Below, one piece after another: positions 35,242-43,366 of a stretch of 64,000 nt of DNA. Made by a program: the position numbers and the translations under genes. Numbering within the stretch: the first letter of the stretch is position 1; each line of letters starts with the position of its first letter. Where the stretch lies: positions 1,550,001 through 1,614,000 of the forward strand of contig SNWL01000003.1 in the NCBI GenBank assembly GCA_004362315.1. The letters are read 5' to 3'. The DNA is from Mycobacterium sp. BK086 (lineage in GTDB: Bacteria > Actinomycetota > Actinomycetes > Mycobacteriales > Mycobacteriaceae). A model generated the notes under the pieces. That model had not been told where the DNA came from and searched no databases. It was given only the letters and a program-made list of their open reading frames with translations.

Positions 35242-36147
35242 TCACGCCGGTTCCGGCCGCGCCGCACGGAACCAGCCCAGCGGGCTGAGCCCGCGATAGG
35301 GATCGGTCTCCCGCAGCACCAACAGGTCGTCGAGAATCTGCTCGAGATCGGTCTGCGTGCGCCGCTTGACCTCCTCGGCCCAGCCCGCGGCGTCGATTCC
35401 CACCGGCGTCGAGGTGTCGATGGGAGCGCCGAAGCGCAGATACATCCGCTCCGGGCGTGGGATGAGCGTCGGTCCGACACCGCGCAACAGCGGAATCGCC
35501 ATGTCCTCTCGTCCGCCGAACCGGCTGCTCACGGCCTGACTGAACCGGCCCCACGCGCTGTCCCGCGACGTGATGGGCCGGTAGACGTCGTCCCCGCCGA
35601 CCAGCCCGACCGGCACGATCGGATAGCCGGTTTCGATTGCGACGCGGGCGAATCCGGACCGGCCCTGCCACCGCAGGGTGTATTCCTCACCCTTGAATTT
35701 CGGGATCTCGCGGCCGCCGCCGGGGAACACCAACACGGTCTGGTCATGACGCATGAGCTCGCGGGCGGTCGCCGGGGCGCCGACGACGCCGCCATAGGCG
35801 GCCATGAGATCGCCGGGGAGGCCACCCATTTGACCGAACTGGCGGTCGGCCAGCGGCCGAACCCGAACCCCGATCTGCCGGCGCACGGCATACGGAATCA
35901 GGAAGGTCTCGGCGCTGCCCATCTGAGTGTGGTTGCCCACCAACAGAAATCGGCCGTCGGCCGGGATGTTGCTCAACCCGTCGATGTAGGGGCGCCACAG
36001 CTCGATCACCGGATCGATATTGTCGGCGACAGCGCCCAGCACGCGTTTGAGGGCACGAACCCTCGGCGGATGCTCCATGACGGCAGCCAGCGCCGCCTCT
36101 TCGGTCATTCCCCGCGACGGCCACGCGGGCTCTGGTCGGCTTCCCAC
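35242..36147 (-). CDS. PlsC-like acyltransferase (LPLAT, diacylglycerol type)
   Basis: I prefer the GTG at 36147 (301 residues), 6 nt after GAGGA; a GTG at 36153 is also possible. The acyltransferase core shows LLVGNHTQMGSAETF, where the usual HxxxxD reads HxxxxxE. VFPGGGREIPKFKGEEY is the glycerol-phosphate-binding motif of the MGAT-like LPLAT group, and PIVPVGLVGGDD is also present. It would acylate a lysophospholipid, diacylglycerol or similar lipid at the membrane. The gene is divergent from a TetR regulator with a perfect 16-bp palindrome between them, so it is probably regulated by that repressor. Confidence 0.85.
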   Translation of the reverse strand: MGSRPEPAWPSRGMTEEAALAAVMEHPPRVRALKRVLGAVADNIDPVIELWRPYIDGLSNIPADGRFLLVGNHTQMGSAETFLIPYAVRRQIGVRVRPLADRQFGQMGGLPGDLMAAYGGVVGAPATARELMRHDQTVLVFPGGGREIPKFKGEEYTLRWQGRSGFARVAIETGYPIVPVGLVGGDDVYRPITSRDSAWGRFSQAVSSRFGGREDMAIPLLRGVGPTLIPRPERMYLRFGAPIDTSTPVGIDAAGWAEEVKRRTQTDLEQILDDLLVLRETDPYRGLSPLGWFRAARPEPA

Positions 36148-36165
36148 TGCCACTCCTCATCCACA

Positions 36166-36181
36166 AACGAACTAGTTCGTT
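36166..36181. promoter_or_regulatory. Perfect palindromic operator between acyltransferase and TetR
   Basis: AACGAACTAGTTCGTT is a perfect 16-bp palindrome, 19 nt upstream of the acyltransferase start and 18 nt upstream of the TetR start. The position and symmetry are those of a TetR operator that silences both divergent genes. Confidence 0.75.
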
Positions 36182-36198
36182 CTTTATACTCTTGCTTT

Positions 36199-36768
36199 GT
36201 GAGAAGCACCTCAGAGCTGCGCGAACACATCCTGACCGCCGCACGCACCGAATTCGCCCGGTACGGATTCGCCGGCGGGCGCATCGACCGCATCGCCTCG
36301 GCGGCCAGCGCGAGCAAGGAACGGCTCTACGCACACTTCGGCGACAAGGAGGCACTCTTCCGCGAGGTACTCGCGGTCGACGTCGCCGAGTTCTTCCAGG
36401 CTGTCCAGATGCGGGCCGACGCTGTCCCCGAGTTCGTCGGCGACGTCTTCGACGTCAATGTGCGTCGCCCCGAGCACCACCGCATGGTCGCGTGGGCCCA
36501 TCTCGAGGGCCTCACCCTCGAAGAACCCACCGCCGACGGCCAGCACCTGCCCGAACTGGCCATCGCGACGATCGTCGAGGCTCAGGCCGCCGGGTACGTC
36601 GATCCGTCCTGGGACCCGCGCGACCTGCTCGTGACGTTGTTCGGGATCGCCCTGGCCTGGGCGCACTGGCCCGATCCCGGGGCGGTGACGACCTCGTCGG
36701 CGGTCTTGGCGCACCGGCGGGCGGCCGCGGTCGAGGCGGCCTCCCGCGTCATCTCCCCCGCCCGGTGA
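36199..36768 (+). CDS. TetR-family repressor
   Basis: A GTG at 36199 gives 189 residues (MRSTSELREHILTAA); the frame is open upstream but antisense to the acyltransferase there. The helix-turn-helix FAGGRIDRIASAASASKERLYAHFGDK fits TetR_N. The C-terminal ligand domain (QMRADAVPEFVGDVF..., DPRDLLVTLFGIALAW) resembles the TetR_C_35-like group. Its likely operator is the 16-bp palindrome directly before the gene. It probably controls the divergent acyltransferase gene and itself. Confidence 0.88.
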   Translation: MRSTSELREHILTAARTEFARYGFAGGRIDRIASAASASKERLYAHFGDKEALFREVLAVDVAEFFQAVQMRADAVPEFVGDVFDVNVRRPEHHRMVAWAHLEGLTLEEPTADGQHLPELAIATIVEAQAAGYVDPSWDPRDLLVTLFGIALAWAHWPDPGAVTTSSAVLAHRRAAAVEAASRVISPAR

Positions 36769-36769
36769 G

Positions 36770-37243
36770 TCAGCGCCGGAACACCACCCAGCGCATCGCG
36801 CAATACATGTAGATCCCCTCGCAGGCACCGGCCGCGATCCGCGCCACGTGGTACTCGACCCCGAGCACACGCAACGCGCTGGAGACCCCGAGGATGAATG
36901 CCAAGTAGTTGATGACCACCACGACGACGTAGACGGCCACCTGCGGCCCGACCGCACCGTGGGACTGAAAGTTCACCACCCGGTTCAGGACATAGCTCGC
37001 GGCGGAGGCACATGCGTAGGCGAGCGTCACCGCGAGCCCAAACGGCATATGCAGGACGCCGTGCAGCAGCGTGAGCACCACCAGATCCAGCGCGAAGGTG
37101 CCGGAGTTGATCACCACGAAACCCAGGAACGTTGGCGCCACAACGGAATTCAGACCGAATGGGAGTCGGGCGACAACCGCTTCACAGGCCCGGTGGAACC
37201 ATCCGAGCGCACTGGCCGACCCCTGCTCCGACCCCACAATCAC
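36770..37243 (-). CDS. GtrA-family membrane protein
   Basis: The protein has 157 residues from a GTG at 37243 (a second GTG lies at 37237). Four membrane helices are visible: FLGFVVINSGTFALDLVVLTLL, LAVTLAYACASAASYVLNRVVNF, VAVYVVVVVINYLAFILGV and a final amphipathic one. The NRVVNFQ and MRWVVFR endings of helices two and four are GtrA signatures. GtrA proteins are thought to move lipid-linked sugars across the membrane for wall polysaccharides. The stop is 1 nt from the TetR stop. No glycosyltransferase is adjacent, so the partner is unknown. Confidence 0.83.
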   Translation of the reverse strand: MIVGSEQGSASALGWFHRACEAVVARLPFGLNSVVAPTFLGFVVINSGTFALDLVVLTLLHGVLHMPFGLAVTLAYACASAASYVLNRVVNFQSHGAVGPQVAVYVVVVVINYLAFILGVSSALRVLGVEYHVARIAAGACEGIYMYCAMRWVVFRR

Positions 37244-37334
37244 GCCGCGAGCATGCCACCGGCAGCTGACCCCTTGATGATGCGCAGGCAAACACTTCGA
37301 ATTCCCGGCCGCCACGCGGATAGGCTCATGGCTC

Positions 37335-38306
37335 GTGCGTGCCGTCCTGATCGTCAACCCGAATGCCACCTCCACCACCGCAGCCGGCCGCGACCTGCTC
37401 GCCCATGCGCTGGAAAGTCGTGTGGACCTCAACGTGGTCCACACCGATCACCGCGGTCACGCCATCGAGATCGCCGAAGCCGCCAAGCACGACGGCACCG
37501 ACGTGATCATCGTGCACGGCGGCGACGGCACGGTGAACGAGGTGGTCAACGGGCTGATGGGCCGGCCGGGACGGGAACTGCCCGCATCGATGCCCGCCGT
37601 CGCGGTGGTGCCCGGCGGGTCGGCGAACGTCTTCGCCAGGGCGCTGGGCATCAGCCCCGACCCGATCGTGGCCACCAATCAGCTGGTCGACCTGCTCAGC
37701 GCCCGCCGCAACGGCGCAGCGTGGCGACGGATCGGGCTGATGGACTGCGGTGAGCGCTGGGCGGTGTTCACCGCCGGCATGGGCGTGGACGGCGACGTCG
37801 TGGCCGCTGTCGAAGCGCAGCGGGCCAAGGGCCGCAAGGTAACTGCGGGCCGCTACATTCGGGTAGCCGTGCGCGAGATGCTGTCCAGCGCCCGCAAAGA
37901 GCCCCTCCTGACCCTCGAGCTGCCCGACCAGGCACCGGTGACCGGCGTCTACTTCGCCTTCATCTCCAACTCGAGCCCGTGGACCTACGCCAACACCCGG
38001 CCGGTGTGGACCAACCCGGACACCACCTTCGAGACCGGACTGGGTCTTTTCGCCGTGACCAGCATGAACGTCTGGAAAAACCTGATGCTGGTGCGACGCA
38101 TGGTGTCGGCGAAGCACAACATCAAGGCAAAGCACCTGATCCGCGACGACGACGTGGCCTGGGTGCGGATCAAGAGCTCCGAGCCGGTCGCCAGCCAGAT
38201 CGACGGAGATTTTCTCGGGCTGCGCGAAGAAATGACGTTCCGGTCGGTTCCCGGTGTGTTGAGCGTTGTCGCTCCGCCCGCTTCCATACCCTCTGACCAG
38301 CGGTAA
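37335..38306 (+). CDS. Diacylglycerol kinase-family lipid kinase (Rv3218-like)
   Basis: The protein has 323 residues with a GTG start. The DAGK catalytic domain shows VLIVNPNA, the nucleotide-binding VHGGDGTVNEV (about 60-70) and VPGGSANVFAR. The C-terminal beta domain contains IDGDFLG. Members phosphorylate diacylglycerol or a related lipid at the membrane face. M. tuberculosis has a homologue directly upstream of whiB1, as here. It is divergent from gtrA with a 91-nt gap. Confidence 0.88.
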   Translation: MRAVLIVNPNATSTTAAGRDLLAHALESRVDLNVVHTDHRGHAIEIAEAAKHDGTDVIIVHGGDGTVNEVVNGLMGRPGRELPASMPAVAVVPGGSANVFARALGISPDPIVATNQLVDLLSARRNGAAWRRIGLMDCGERWAVFTAGMGVDGDVVAAVEAQRAKGRKVTAGRYIRVAVREMLSSARKEPLLTLELPDQAPVTGVYFAFISNSSPWTYANTRPVWTNPDTTFETGLGLFAVTSMNVWKNLMLVRRMVSAKHNIKAKHLIRDDDVAWVRIKSSEPVASQIDGDFLGLREEMTFRSVPGVLSVVAPPASIPSDQR

Positions 38307-38387
38307 TAGCGTCACGCGGTCTGCCCGAGGGCGCAGATGGGTTGAGTGTAGTACAAACGGGTAGAGGGTTTGGTAACCCACCCCCGC

Positions 38388-38425
38388 AGTGACATTGCAC
38401 ACGTGTTAACTGAGTCCTATTGACA
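38388..38425 (+). promoter_or_regulatory. CRP-like site and -35 upstream of whiB1
   Basis: AGTGACATTGCACACG (38388-38403) is close to the GTGNNANNNNNCACA motif bound by mycobacterial CRP (Rv3676) and to a site I recall upstream of M. tuberculosis whiB1. TTGACA (38420-38425) is a perfect -35. The -10 is unclear, near 38442. The remaining leader to the ATG at 38543 is about 90 nt. The stretch 38307-38387 shows nothing else I can name. Confidence 0.6.
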
Positions 38426-38542
38426 TCCGTCGAGGCTGTGAAACGATCGGATGCAACAGCACAGAAACATTCGTGTGCACGCGTTAACAGCCGAAGAAAA
38501 GCGAGCGCGGTTAGTCGCGCACTTAGTAAGGAGTAGCGAGAA

Positions 38543-38797
38543 ATGGATTGGCGCCACACAGCGGTCTGTCGCGACGAGGATCCGGAACTGTTCTTCCCGG
38601 TCGGGAACAGCGGACCGGCGCTCGCCCAGATCGCTGACGCAAAGCTGGTCTGCAACCGGTGCCCGGTAACCACCGAGTGCCTGACCTGGGCTTTGGACTC
38701 CGGCCAGGATGCCGGCGTCTGGGGCGGCATGAGCGAGGACGAGCGTCGCGCGCTCAAGCGTCGCAATGCCCGCACCCGCGCGCGCAGCAGCGTCTAA
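38543..38797 (+). CDS. whiB1: WhiB1, NO-sensitive Fe-S regulator
   Basis: This 84-residue protein has the WhiB cluster cysteines C9, C37, C40 and C46, the GVWGGMSEDERR turn and a basic C-terminus KRRNARTRARSS. A strong AAGGAG precedes the ATG. WhiB1 binds region 4 of SigA through its [4Fe-4S] cluster. Loss of the cluster by nitric oxide converts it into a DNA-binding repressor. It is essential in M. tuberculosis. The upstream CRP-like site points to cAMP control. A strong terminator follows. Confidence 0.96.
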   Translation: MDWRHTAVCRDEDPELFFPVGNSGPALAQIADAKLVCNRCPVTTECLTWALDSGQDAGVWGGMSEDERRALKRRNARTRARSSV

Positions 38798-38814
38798 GCC
38801 GCTTTCAGACTTCA

Positions 38815-38855
38815 AAAAATCGCGGCCCCGGCAAATGCCAGGGGCCGCGATTTTT
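38815..38855. terminator. Bidirectional intrinsic terminator between whiB1 and pdtaS
   Basis: AAAAATCGCGGCCCC (38815-38829) and GGGGCCGCGATTTTT (38841-38855) form a perfect 15-bp stem with terminal A/T runs on both sides. The loop has its own GGC/GCC pairs. It serves both convergent genes and is one of the few classical U-tract terminators in the window. Confidence 0.92.
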
Positions 38856-38884
38856 ATTGTGCAATGTCATGTCCGTCACATTTG

Positions 38885-40381
38885 CTATTGCGGAACTCGC
38901 GCTCCCGAACGCCGGCCGAGTGGCACACGTAACACGACGTCTGTCCCGCCGCCGGGAACGTCGTGCATTCCCAGGGAGCCGTCGAGCTCCGCGGTGACCA
39001 ACGTCCGCACGATCTGAAGGCCCAACCGGTCGGACTTTTCCAGGCTGAACCCGTCCGGCAGCCCGCGTCCGTCGTCGTGCACCACGACATCCAGCCATCG
39101 CGCCGAGCGTTCGGCCCTGATGGTCACGCAGCCCTGTTTGGCCGACGGCTCGAAAGCGTGCTCGATGGCGTTCTGGACAAGCTCCGTCACCACCATCACC
39201 AACGCGGTCGCCCGGTCGGCGTCGAGCACGCCCAGCGCCCCGTCCCGGTTGATGCGGATGGGCGTGTCGACGCGGGCGACGTCGTTCATGATCGGCAGGA
39301 TCCGGTCGATCACCTCGTCGAGGTTGACCTCCTCGTCCACCGACATCGACAACGCCTCGTGCACCTGCGCGATGGAAGCCACCCGGCGCACCGACTCCAT
39401 CAGCGCCTCGCGCGCCTCTTCGTTGCTGGTGCGTCGGGACTGCAGGCGCAGCAGCGCCGCGACGGTCTGCAGGTTGTTCTTGACCCGGTGGTGGATCTCG
39501 CGGATGGTCGCATCCTTGGACAGCAGGGCCCGGTCACGGCGCTTCACCTCGGTGACGTCCCGGATGAGCACCGCCGCCCCGGCAGCGGCGCCGTGGACCA
39601 CCAGCGGCAGCGTGCGCATCAGCACCGCCGCACCGCCGGCGTCGACCTCCAGCCGCATGCTCGACCCACCTGCGAGCGAGTCACGAACGTGCTCGGCCAG
39701 TTCGAGGGCCTCGAACGGATCGGAGATCAGCGGGCGGGTGATGGCCACGAGGTTGTGGCCCTCGAGTTCGGCGGCCAAGCCCATGCGGTGATAAGCCGAC
39801 AACGCGTTGGGGCTGGCGTAGACCACGACACCGTCGACGTCGAGACGGATGAACCCGTCACCCGCTCGTGGGCTCGAGCGGGACAGTGCCAGATCGCCGA
39901 CGTTGGGGAACGTGCCCTCCGACAGCATGTGCAGCAGGTTGCCCGCACAGTCCAGATAGGCCCGCTCCAGCGGCGAGGACGTCCGGCGCTCGGCCAGCGC
40001 GGTCTGGTGGGTCAGGACGGCCACGACGTGGTTGGCGTAGCGCACAGGGACGGCTTCGACGTCGATATCGGGCGCGCGCTGCTCGAGGTCACTGTCGCCG
40101 CGGCCGATCGCACCCGAGGTGAATGCCGACGTCACCAGCGGCAGCTCGCCCTCAGCCACGACGGTGCCGACGGCATCCTTGAGCAGGACCGTCGGAGCGG
40201 TGTTGGGCCGGCACTGGGCCACGCAGACCAGCGCGCCGTCGTCGCGGCGCACCCACATCAGGTAATCGGCGAACGAGAGGTCCGCCAGCAGCTGCCATTC
40301 GCCGACCACCGCGTGCAGGTGGTCCACAGCGCTGCCCGGCAGCACCGTGTGCTCGGCGAGCAGGTCACCGAGGGTGGACAA
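38885..40381 (-). CDS. pdtaS: PdtaS, sensor histidine kinase
   Basis: I start it at TTG 40381 (498 residues), giving STLGDLLAEHTVLPG as in known PdtaS; this codon follows the biotinyl-protein stop by 2 nt. A GAF domain (about 1-140) and a PAS domain (about 170-280) precede a HisKA_2 domain with the phospho-accepting histidine in REIHHRVKNNLQ. A HATPase domain follows (ELVQNAIEHAF, DDGRGLPDGF, GGGTDVVLR). It has no membrane segment, so it is cytosolic. It phosphorylates the antitermination-type regulator PdtaR. It belongs to the Rv3220c position of M. tuberculosis, with the response regulator gene elsewhere. Confidence 0.94.
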   Translation of the reverse strand: MSTLGDLLAEHTVLPGSAVDHLHAVVGEWQLLADLSFADYLMWVRRDDGALVCVAQCRPNTAPTVLLKDAVGTVVAEGELPLVTSAFTSGAIGRGDSDLEQRAPDIDVEAVPVRYANHVVAVLTHQTALAERRTSSPLERAYLDCAGNLLHMLSEGTFPNVGDLALSRSSPRAGDGFIRLDVDGVVVYASPNALSAYHRMGLAAELEGHNLVAITRPLISDPFEALELAEHVRDSLAGGSSMRLEVDAGGAAVLMRTLPLVVHGAAAGAAVLIRDVTEVKRRDRALLSKDATIREIHHRVKNNLQTVAALLRLQSRRTSNEEAREALMESVRRVASIAQVHEALSMSVDEEVNLDEVIDRILPIMNDVARVDTPIRINRDGALGVLDADRATALVMVVTELVQNAIEHAFEPSAKQGCVTIRAERSARWLDVVVHDDGRGLPDGFSLEKSDRLGLQIVRTLVTAELDGSLGMHDVPGGGTDVVLRVPLGRRSGARVPQ

Positions 40382-40383
40382 AG

Positions 40384-40599
40384 CTAGTCGATCACGGCAA
40401 TGAGGTCGCCGGCCTGGATGACATCGCCGACCGCGACGCTGACCTCGGTCACGGTGCCGCCGACTTCGGCCAGCACCGGGATCTCCATCTTCATTGACTC
40501 CAGAAGCACCAGGGTGTCGCCCGCGCCGATCTGGTCTCCCTTGCTGACCACGACCTCGAGCACACTGGCCACGATCTCGGCGCGAACATCCTCGGCCAT
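40384..40599 (-). CDS. Small biotinyl-lipoyl attachment protein (TB7.3)
   Basis: The protein has 71 residues from the ATG at 40599 with GAGGGTGAA upstream. The sequence is one biotinyl domain with the attachment lysine K37 in LLESMKMEI. It lacks any carboxylase part, so it must act as a free carrier for acyl-CoA carboxylases, or have a role not yet known. It corresponds to Rv3221c (TB7.3). It lies directly upstream of pdtaS and is probably co-transcribed. Confidence 0.93.
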   Translation of the reverse strand: MAEDVRAEIVASVLEVVVSKGDQIGAGDTLVLLESMKMEIPVLAEVGGTVTEVSVAVGDVIQAGDLIAVID

Positions 40600-40716
40600 C
40601 TTCACCCTCACTCTTCGCTCGTCTAGCGGCTCTATCGAACCACAACACCGGGTGGTCAAAGGTGCGATGGGGCCGTGAGACACTGTATGCAGCGTCAAAT
40701 CATCTGGAGGTACATC

Positions 40717-40791
40717 ATGGCCAAGCGTGGCCGTAAGAAGCGCGATCGCAAGCACAGCAAAGCGAACCACGGCAGGCGTCCCAACGCCTGA
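40717..40791 (+). CDS. Ribosomal protein bL37 (24 residues)
   Basis: The ORF has only 24 codons beginning MAKRGRKKRDRKHSK and ending GRRPNA, about half basic residues. A strong GGAGG lies 6 nt upstream of the ATG. Its sequence matches, as I remember it, the small 50S protein bL37 found in the Mycobacterium smegmatis ribosome structure. It is too short for routine gene callers. A perfect terminator follows directly, so it is a monocistronic gene between TB7.3 and the convergent rshA. Confidence 0.88.
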   Translation: MAKRGRKKRDRKHSKANHGRRPNA

Positions 40792-40796
40792 TACAC

Positions 40797-40824
40797 AAAG
40801 TGCCCGGCAGCTGCCGGGCACTTT
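40797..40824. terminator. Bidirectional intrinsic terminator after bL37
   Basis: AAAGTGCCCGGCAG (40797-40810) and CTGCCGGGCACTTT (40811-40824) make a perfect 28-bp palindrome. It ends in a T-run toward bL37's downstream side and an A-run toward rshA. It should stop transcription from both convergent genes. Confidence 0.9.
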
Positions 40825-40835
40825 TGTTTGCGCTG

Positions 40836-41147
40836 CTATCCGCGCCGGATGATCGTGGTCTGACTGATCTGCAGGCGCACCCGCTCCAGCAGGTGCTTAG
40901 GCGCCGTGTCGCCACTGCACCGCGACGCGACCAGCTTCTTGATGCGCTCCTCGATCCCGTAGTGCTGCAGGCACGTCGGGCACTCCTCCAGGTGGTGGCG
41001 AAGTCGGTCCTTCGTCTCGGCCGTGCACTCACCGTCGAGCAGCGTCCACACCTCGGCGATCACCGCTGCGCACTCGGGATGGTCCGGATCCACCGGGCCG
41101 ACCGGCGGGCGCCACATCTCGTCGTCGGATACGTTCTCGTCGCTCAT
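40836..41147 (-). CDS. rshA: RshA, zinc anti-sigma factor of SigH
   Basis: This 103-residue protein has the ZAS-family motif H52-x3-C56-x2-C59 plus upstream C26 and C41. This is the redox switch that releases SigH when oxidised. Its ATG overlaps the sigH stop (ATGA), so the sigma factor and its inhibitor are made in a coupled fashion. Disulfide or heat stress frees SigH to transcribe thioredoxin and other thiol-stress genes. In M. tuberculosis this is Rv3221A. The 3' end meets the bL37 terminator. Confidence 0.94.
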   Translation of the reverse strand: MSDENVSDDEMWRPPVGPVDPDHPECAAVIAEVWTLLDGECTAETKDRLRHHLEECPTCLQHYGIEERIKKLVASRCSGDTAPKHLLERVRLQISQTTIIRRG

Positions 41148-41779
41148 GACGACACCTCCTCCGGCGCGTCCTCCGCCTGGCCGCGGTTGAACCCGCGTTC
41201 CTTGGCGACGTCGGCGAGCAGGGAGCGCAACTGGCGCCTGCCTCGGTGCAGCCGGGACATCACCGTCCCGATCGGGGTATCCATGATTTCCGCGATCTCC
41301 TTGTAGGGGAAGCCCTCGACATCTGCGTAGTACACCGCCATCCGAAACTCCTCCGGCAATGCCTGCAGAGCTTCCTTGATCTCGGTGTCCGGCAGCAGTT
41401 CGAGTGCCTCGACCTCGGCAGAGCGCAACCCCGTTGAGGTGTGCTCGGCGTTGGCCGCCAACTGCCAGTCGGTGATCTCCTCGGTCGGATATTCAGCCGG
41501 CTGGCGCTGCTTCTTGCGATAGCTGTTGATGTACGTGTTCGTCAGAATCCGGTACAGCCACGCTTTGAGGTTGGTGCCCTCGCGGAACGAGCGGAACCCG
41601 GCATAGGCCTTGACCATGGTTTCTTGCAGCAGGTCTTCGGCGTCGGCCGGATTGCGGGTCATCCGCAGGGCACCGCCGTAGAGCTGGTCCAGAAGCGGGA
41701 TCGCGTCACGCTCGAAGCGTGCGGTCAACTCCGCATCGGACTCCTCGCGAGCGGGAGCCTCGGTGTCGATATCGGTCAT
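41144..41779 (-). CDS. sigH: SigH, ECF sigma factor for oxidative and heat stress
   Basis: The conserved protein starts at the ATG at 41779 (211 residues, [18 protein letters not shown]) with sigma2 ([20 protein letters not shown]) and sigma4 ([31 protein letters not shown]). The frame runs upstream to a GTG at 41893 that has a much better Shine-Dalgarno (AAGGAGAG, 7 nt away), adding 38 residues. Both starts may be used, as with SigR/SigR' of Streptomyces. SigH directs RNA polymerase to GGAA/GTT promoters of thiol-stress genes. It is held by RshA, encoded next with a 4-nt overlap. Confidence 0.94.
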   Translation of the reverse strand: MTDIDTEAPAREESDAELTARFERDAIPLLDQLYGGALRMTRNPADAEDLLQETMVKAYAGFRSFREGTNLKAWLYRILTNTYINSYRKKQRQPAEYPTEEITDWQLAANAEHTSTGLRSAEVEALELLPDTEIKEALQALPEEFRMAVYYADVEGFPYKEIAEIMDTPIGTVMSRLHRGRRQLRSLLADVAKERGFNRGQAEDAPEEVSS

Positions 41780-42013
41780 CGTGGGTGACACAGTCCCTTC
41801 TGCCGCGGTGCTCCAGAGCTCCGGCAGCGGTATCGGACGGATGAGAAATGCGGGTGCCTGCTCATGCGACATCATGCAGACTGCGACTGACACCGGACTT
41901 CTCTCCTTCCGATCCTAAGGCTGTGACCAACAGTTTTTACGATCGCGGGCTCTAAGAGCTGCGATCACCGTCCATAACAGGATTTCTCACCGGGCTATTT
42001 CCCGCTGTTAACT

Positions 42014-42508
42014 GTGGCGGTGAGTCGTGCCGCAACGCCCGCGATCGCCACGCTGGTGGCAGCCGGTGCACCGCATGAGGTGCTGCGTTACCACCATGAC
42101 CCGCGGTCGCAGTCCTATGGCGACGAGGCGGTCGCCGCGCTGGCGGGTGATTCGCTGGTAGCAGAACAGATCTTCAAGACACTGGTCATCGCGTCGGGAT
42201 CGGTGCTCGCGGTGGCGGTCTTGCCCGTGCCGTGGAAGCTGTCGCTGAAAGCCGCCGCGGCGGCACTGGGCCTGTCCAAGGTCGCGATGGCCGACCAGGC
42301 GGCCGCCGAGCGCGCGACGGGCTACGTGCTGGGCGGGATCTCGCCGCTGGGTCAGCGCAAGCGACTCCCGACCGTGGTGGACGCGTCCGCGCTGGGCTTC
42401 GAGCGGGTGCTGTGCAGTGCGGGCAAGCGGGGCTGGGATGTGGCGCTGGCGCCGCAGGATCTGGTGCGTCTGACGCAGGCGGTCACCGCCGATATCCGCG
42501 CGGTCTAG
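42014..42508 (+). CDS. YbaK/ProX-type aminoacyl-tRNA deacylase
   Basis: This 164-residue protein with a GTG start has the YbaK-domain core, including QIFKTLVIA with the essential lysine, AVLPVPWKLSLK, ISPLGQRKRLPTVVD and a C-terminal AGKRGWDVALAPQDL. YbaK proteins hydrolyse mischarged Cys-tRNA(Pro) or similar mis-acylated tRNAs and act as free-standing editing enzymes. It is divergent from sigH, with the two promoters in the 120-nt gap. The SDR gene follows 9 nt later. M. tuberculosis has this pair as Rv3224B/Rv3224 in a different order. Confidence 0.88.
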   Translation: MAVSRAATPAIATLVAAGAPHEVLRYHHDPRSQSYGDEAVAALAGDSLVAEQIFKTLVIASGSVLAVAVLPVPWKLSLKAAAAALGLSKVAMADQAAAERATGYVLGGISPLGQRKRLPTVVDASALGFERVLCSAGKRGWDVALAPQDLVRLTQAVTADIRAV

Positions 42509-42517
42509 GGTGACGGA

Positions 42518-43366
42518 ATGTCCTTCTCCGGCAAGACCATGTTCATCTCCGGCGCGAGCCGCGGCATCGGCCTGGCGATCGCCAAGCGCGTCGCGGCCGA
42601 CGGGGCCAATATCGCTCTGGTGGCCAAGACCACCGAGCCCCACCCGAAGCTGCCGGGCACCATCTACACCGCCGCCAAGGAAATCGAGGATGCCGGCGGC
42701 CAGGCCCTGCCGATCGTCGGCGATGTCCGCGACGGTGACTCGGTGGCCGCCGCGGTCGCCAAGGCCGTCGAGCAGTTCGGCGCCATCGACATCTGCGTCA
42801 ACAACGCCTCGGCGATCAACCTCGGCTCGATCGAGGAAGTACCGCTCAAGCGCTTCGATCTGATGAACGGCATCCAGGTGCGCGGCACCTACACCGTCTC
42901 GCAAGCCTGCATCCCGCACATGAAAGGCCGGGAGAACCCGCACATTCTCACCCTGTCCCCGCCGATCCGGCTGGAATCGCAGTGGCTCAAGCCGACGCCG
43001 TACATGATGGCCAAGTTCGGAATGACCCTGTGCGCGTTGGGTATTGCCGAAGAGATGCGCGAGGCCGGGATCGCATCCAACACACTGTGGCCGCGCACCA
43101 TGGTCGCCACCGCGGCGGTACAGAATCTGCTGGGCGGCGACGAGGCGATGGCACGCTCCCGCAAACCCGAGGTCTACGCCGACGCCGCCTACGCGGTTCT
43201 GAGCAGGCCGTCCCGCGAATACACCGGACAGACGCTGCTGTGCGAGGACGTCCTGCTGGATTCCGGCGTCACGGATTTGTCTGTCTACGACTGCATTCCG
43301 GGCTCCGAGCTGGGCGTGGACCTGTGGGTCGATACGCCGAACCCGCCTGGCTACACGAATCCCTAA
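42518..43366 (+). CDS. SDR-family oxidoreductase (HSDL2-like, Rv3224-like)
   Basis: This 282-residue protein has the cofactor loop SGASRGIG (11-18), NNAS in place of NNAG, the active-site serine in ILTLSPP and the catalytic YMMAK. The inserted HPKLPGTIYTAAKEIEDAG is typical of hydroxysteroid dehydrogenase-like 2 relatives. The substrate is unknown. Its stop (TAA) shares CTAA (43363-43366) with the stop of the diguanylate cyclase gene on the other strand. Confidence 0.88.
   Translation: MSFSGKTMFISGASRGIGLAIAKRVAADGANIALVAKTTEPHPKLPGTIYTAAKEIEDAGGQALPIVGDVRDGDSVAAAVAKAVEQFGAIDICVNNASAINLGSIEEVPLKRFDLMNGIQVRGTYTVSQACIPHMKGRENPHILTLSPPIRLESQWLKPTPYMMAKFGMTLCALGIAEEMREAGIASNTLWPRTMVATAAVQNLLGGDEAMARSRKPEVYADAAYAVLSRPSREYTGQTLLCEDVLLDSGVTDLSVYDCIPGSELGVDLWVDTPNPPGYTNP

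Noticed and set aside
38400-38490. Two similar GCACNCGNGTTAAC-like stretches upstream of whiB1
   Set aside because: They share only about ten bases and lie in different sequence contexts; probably chance or weak regulator half-sites.
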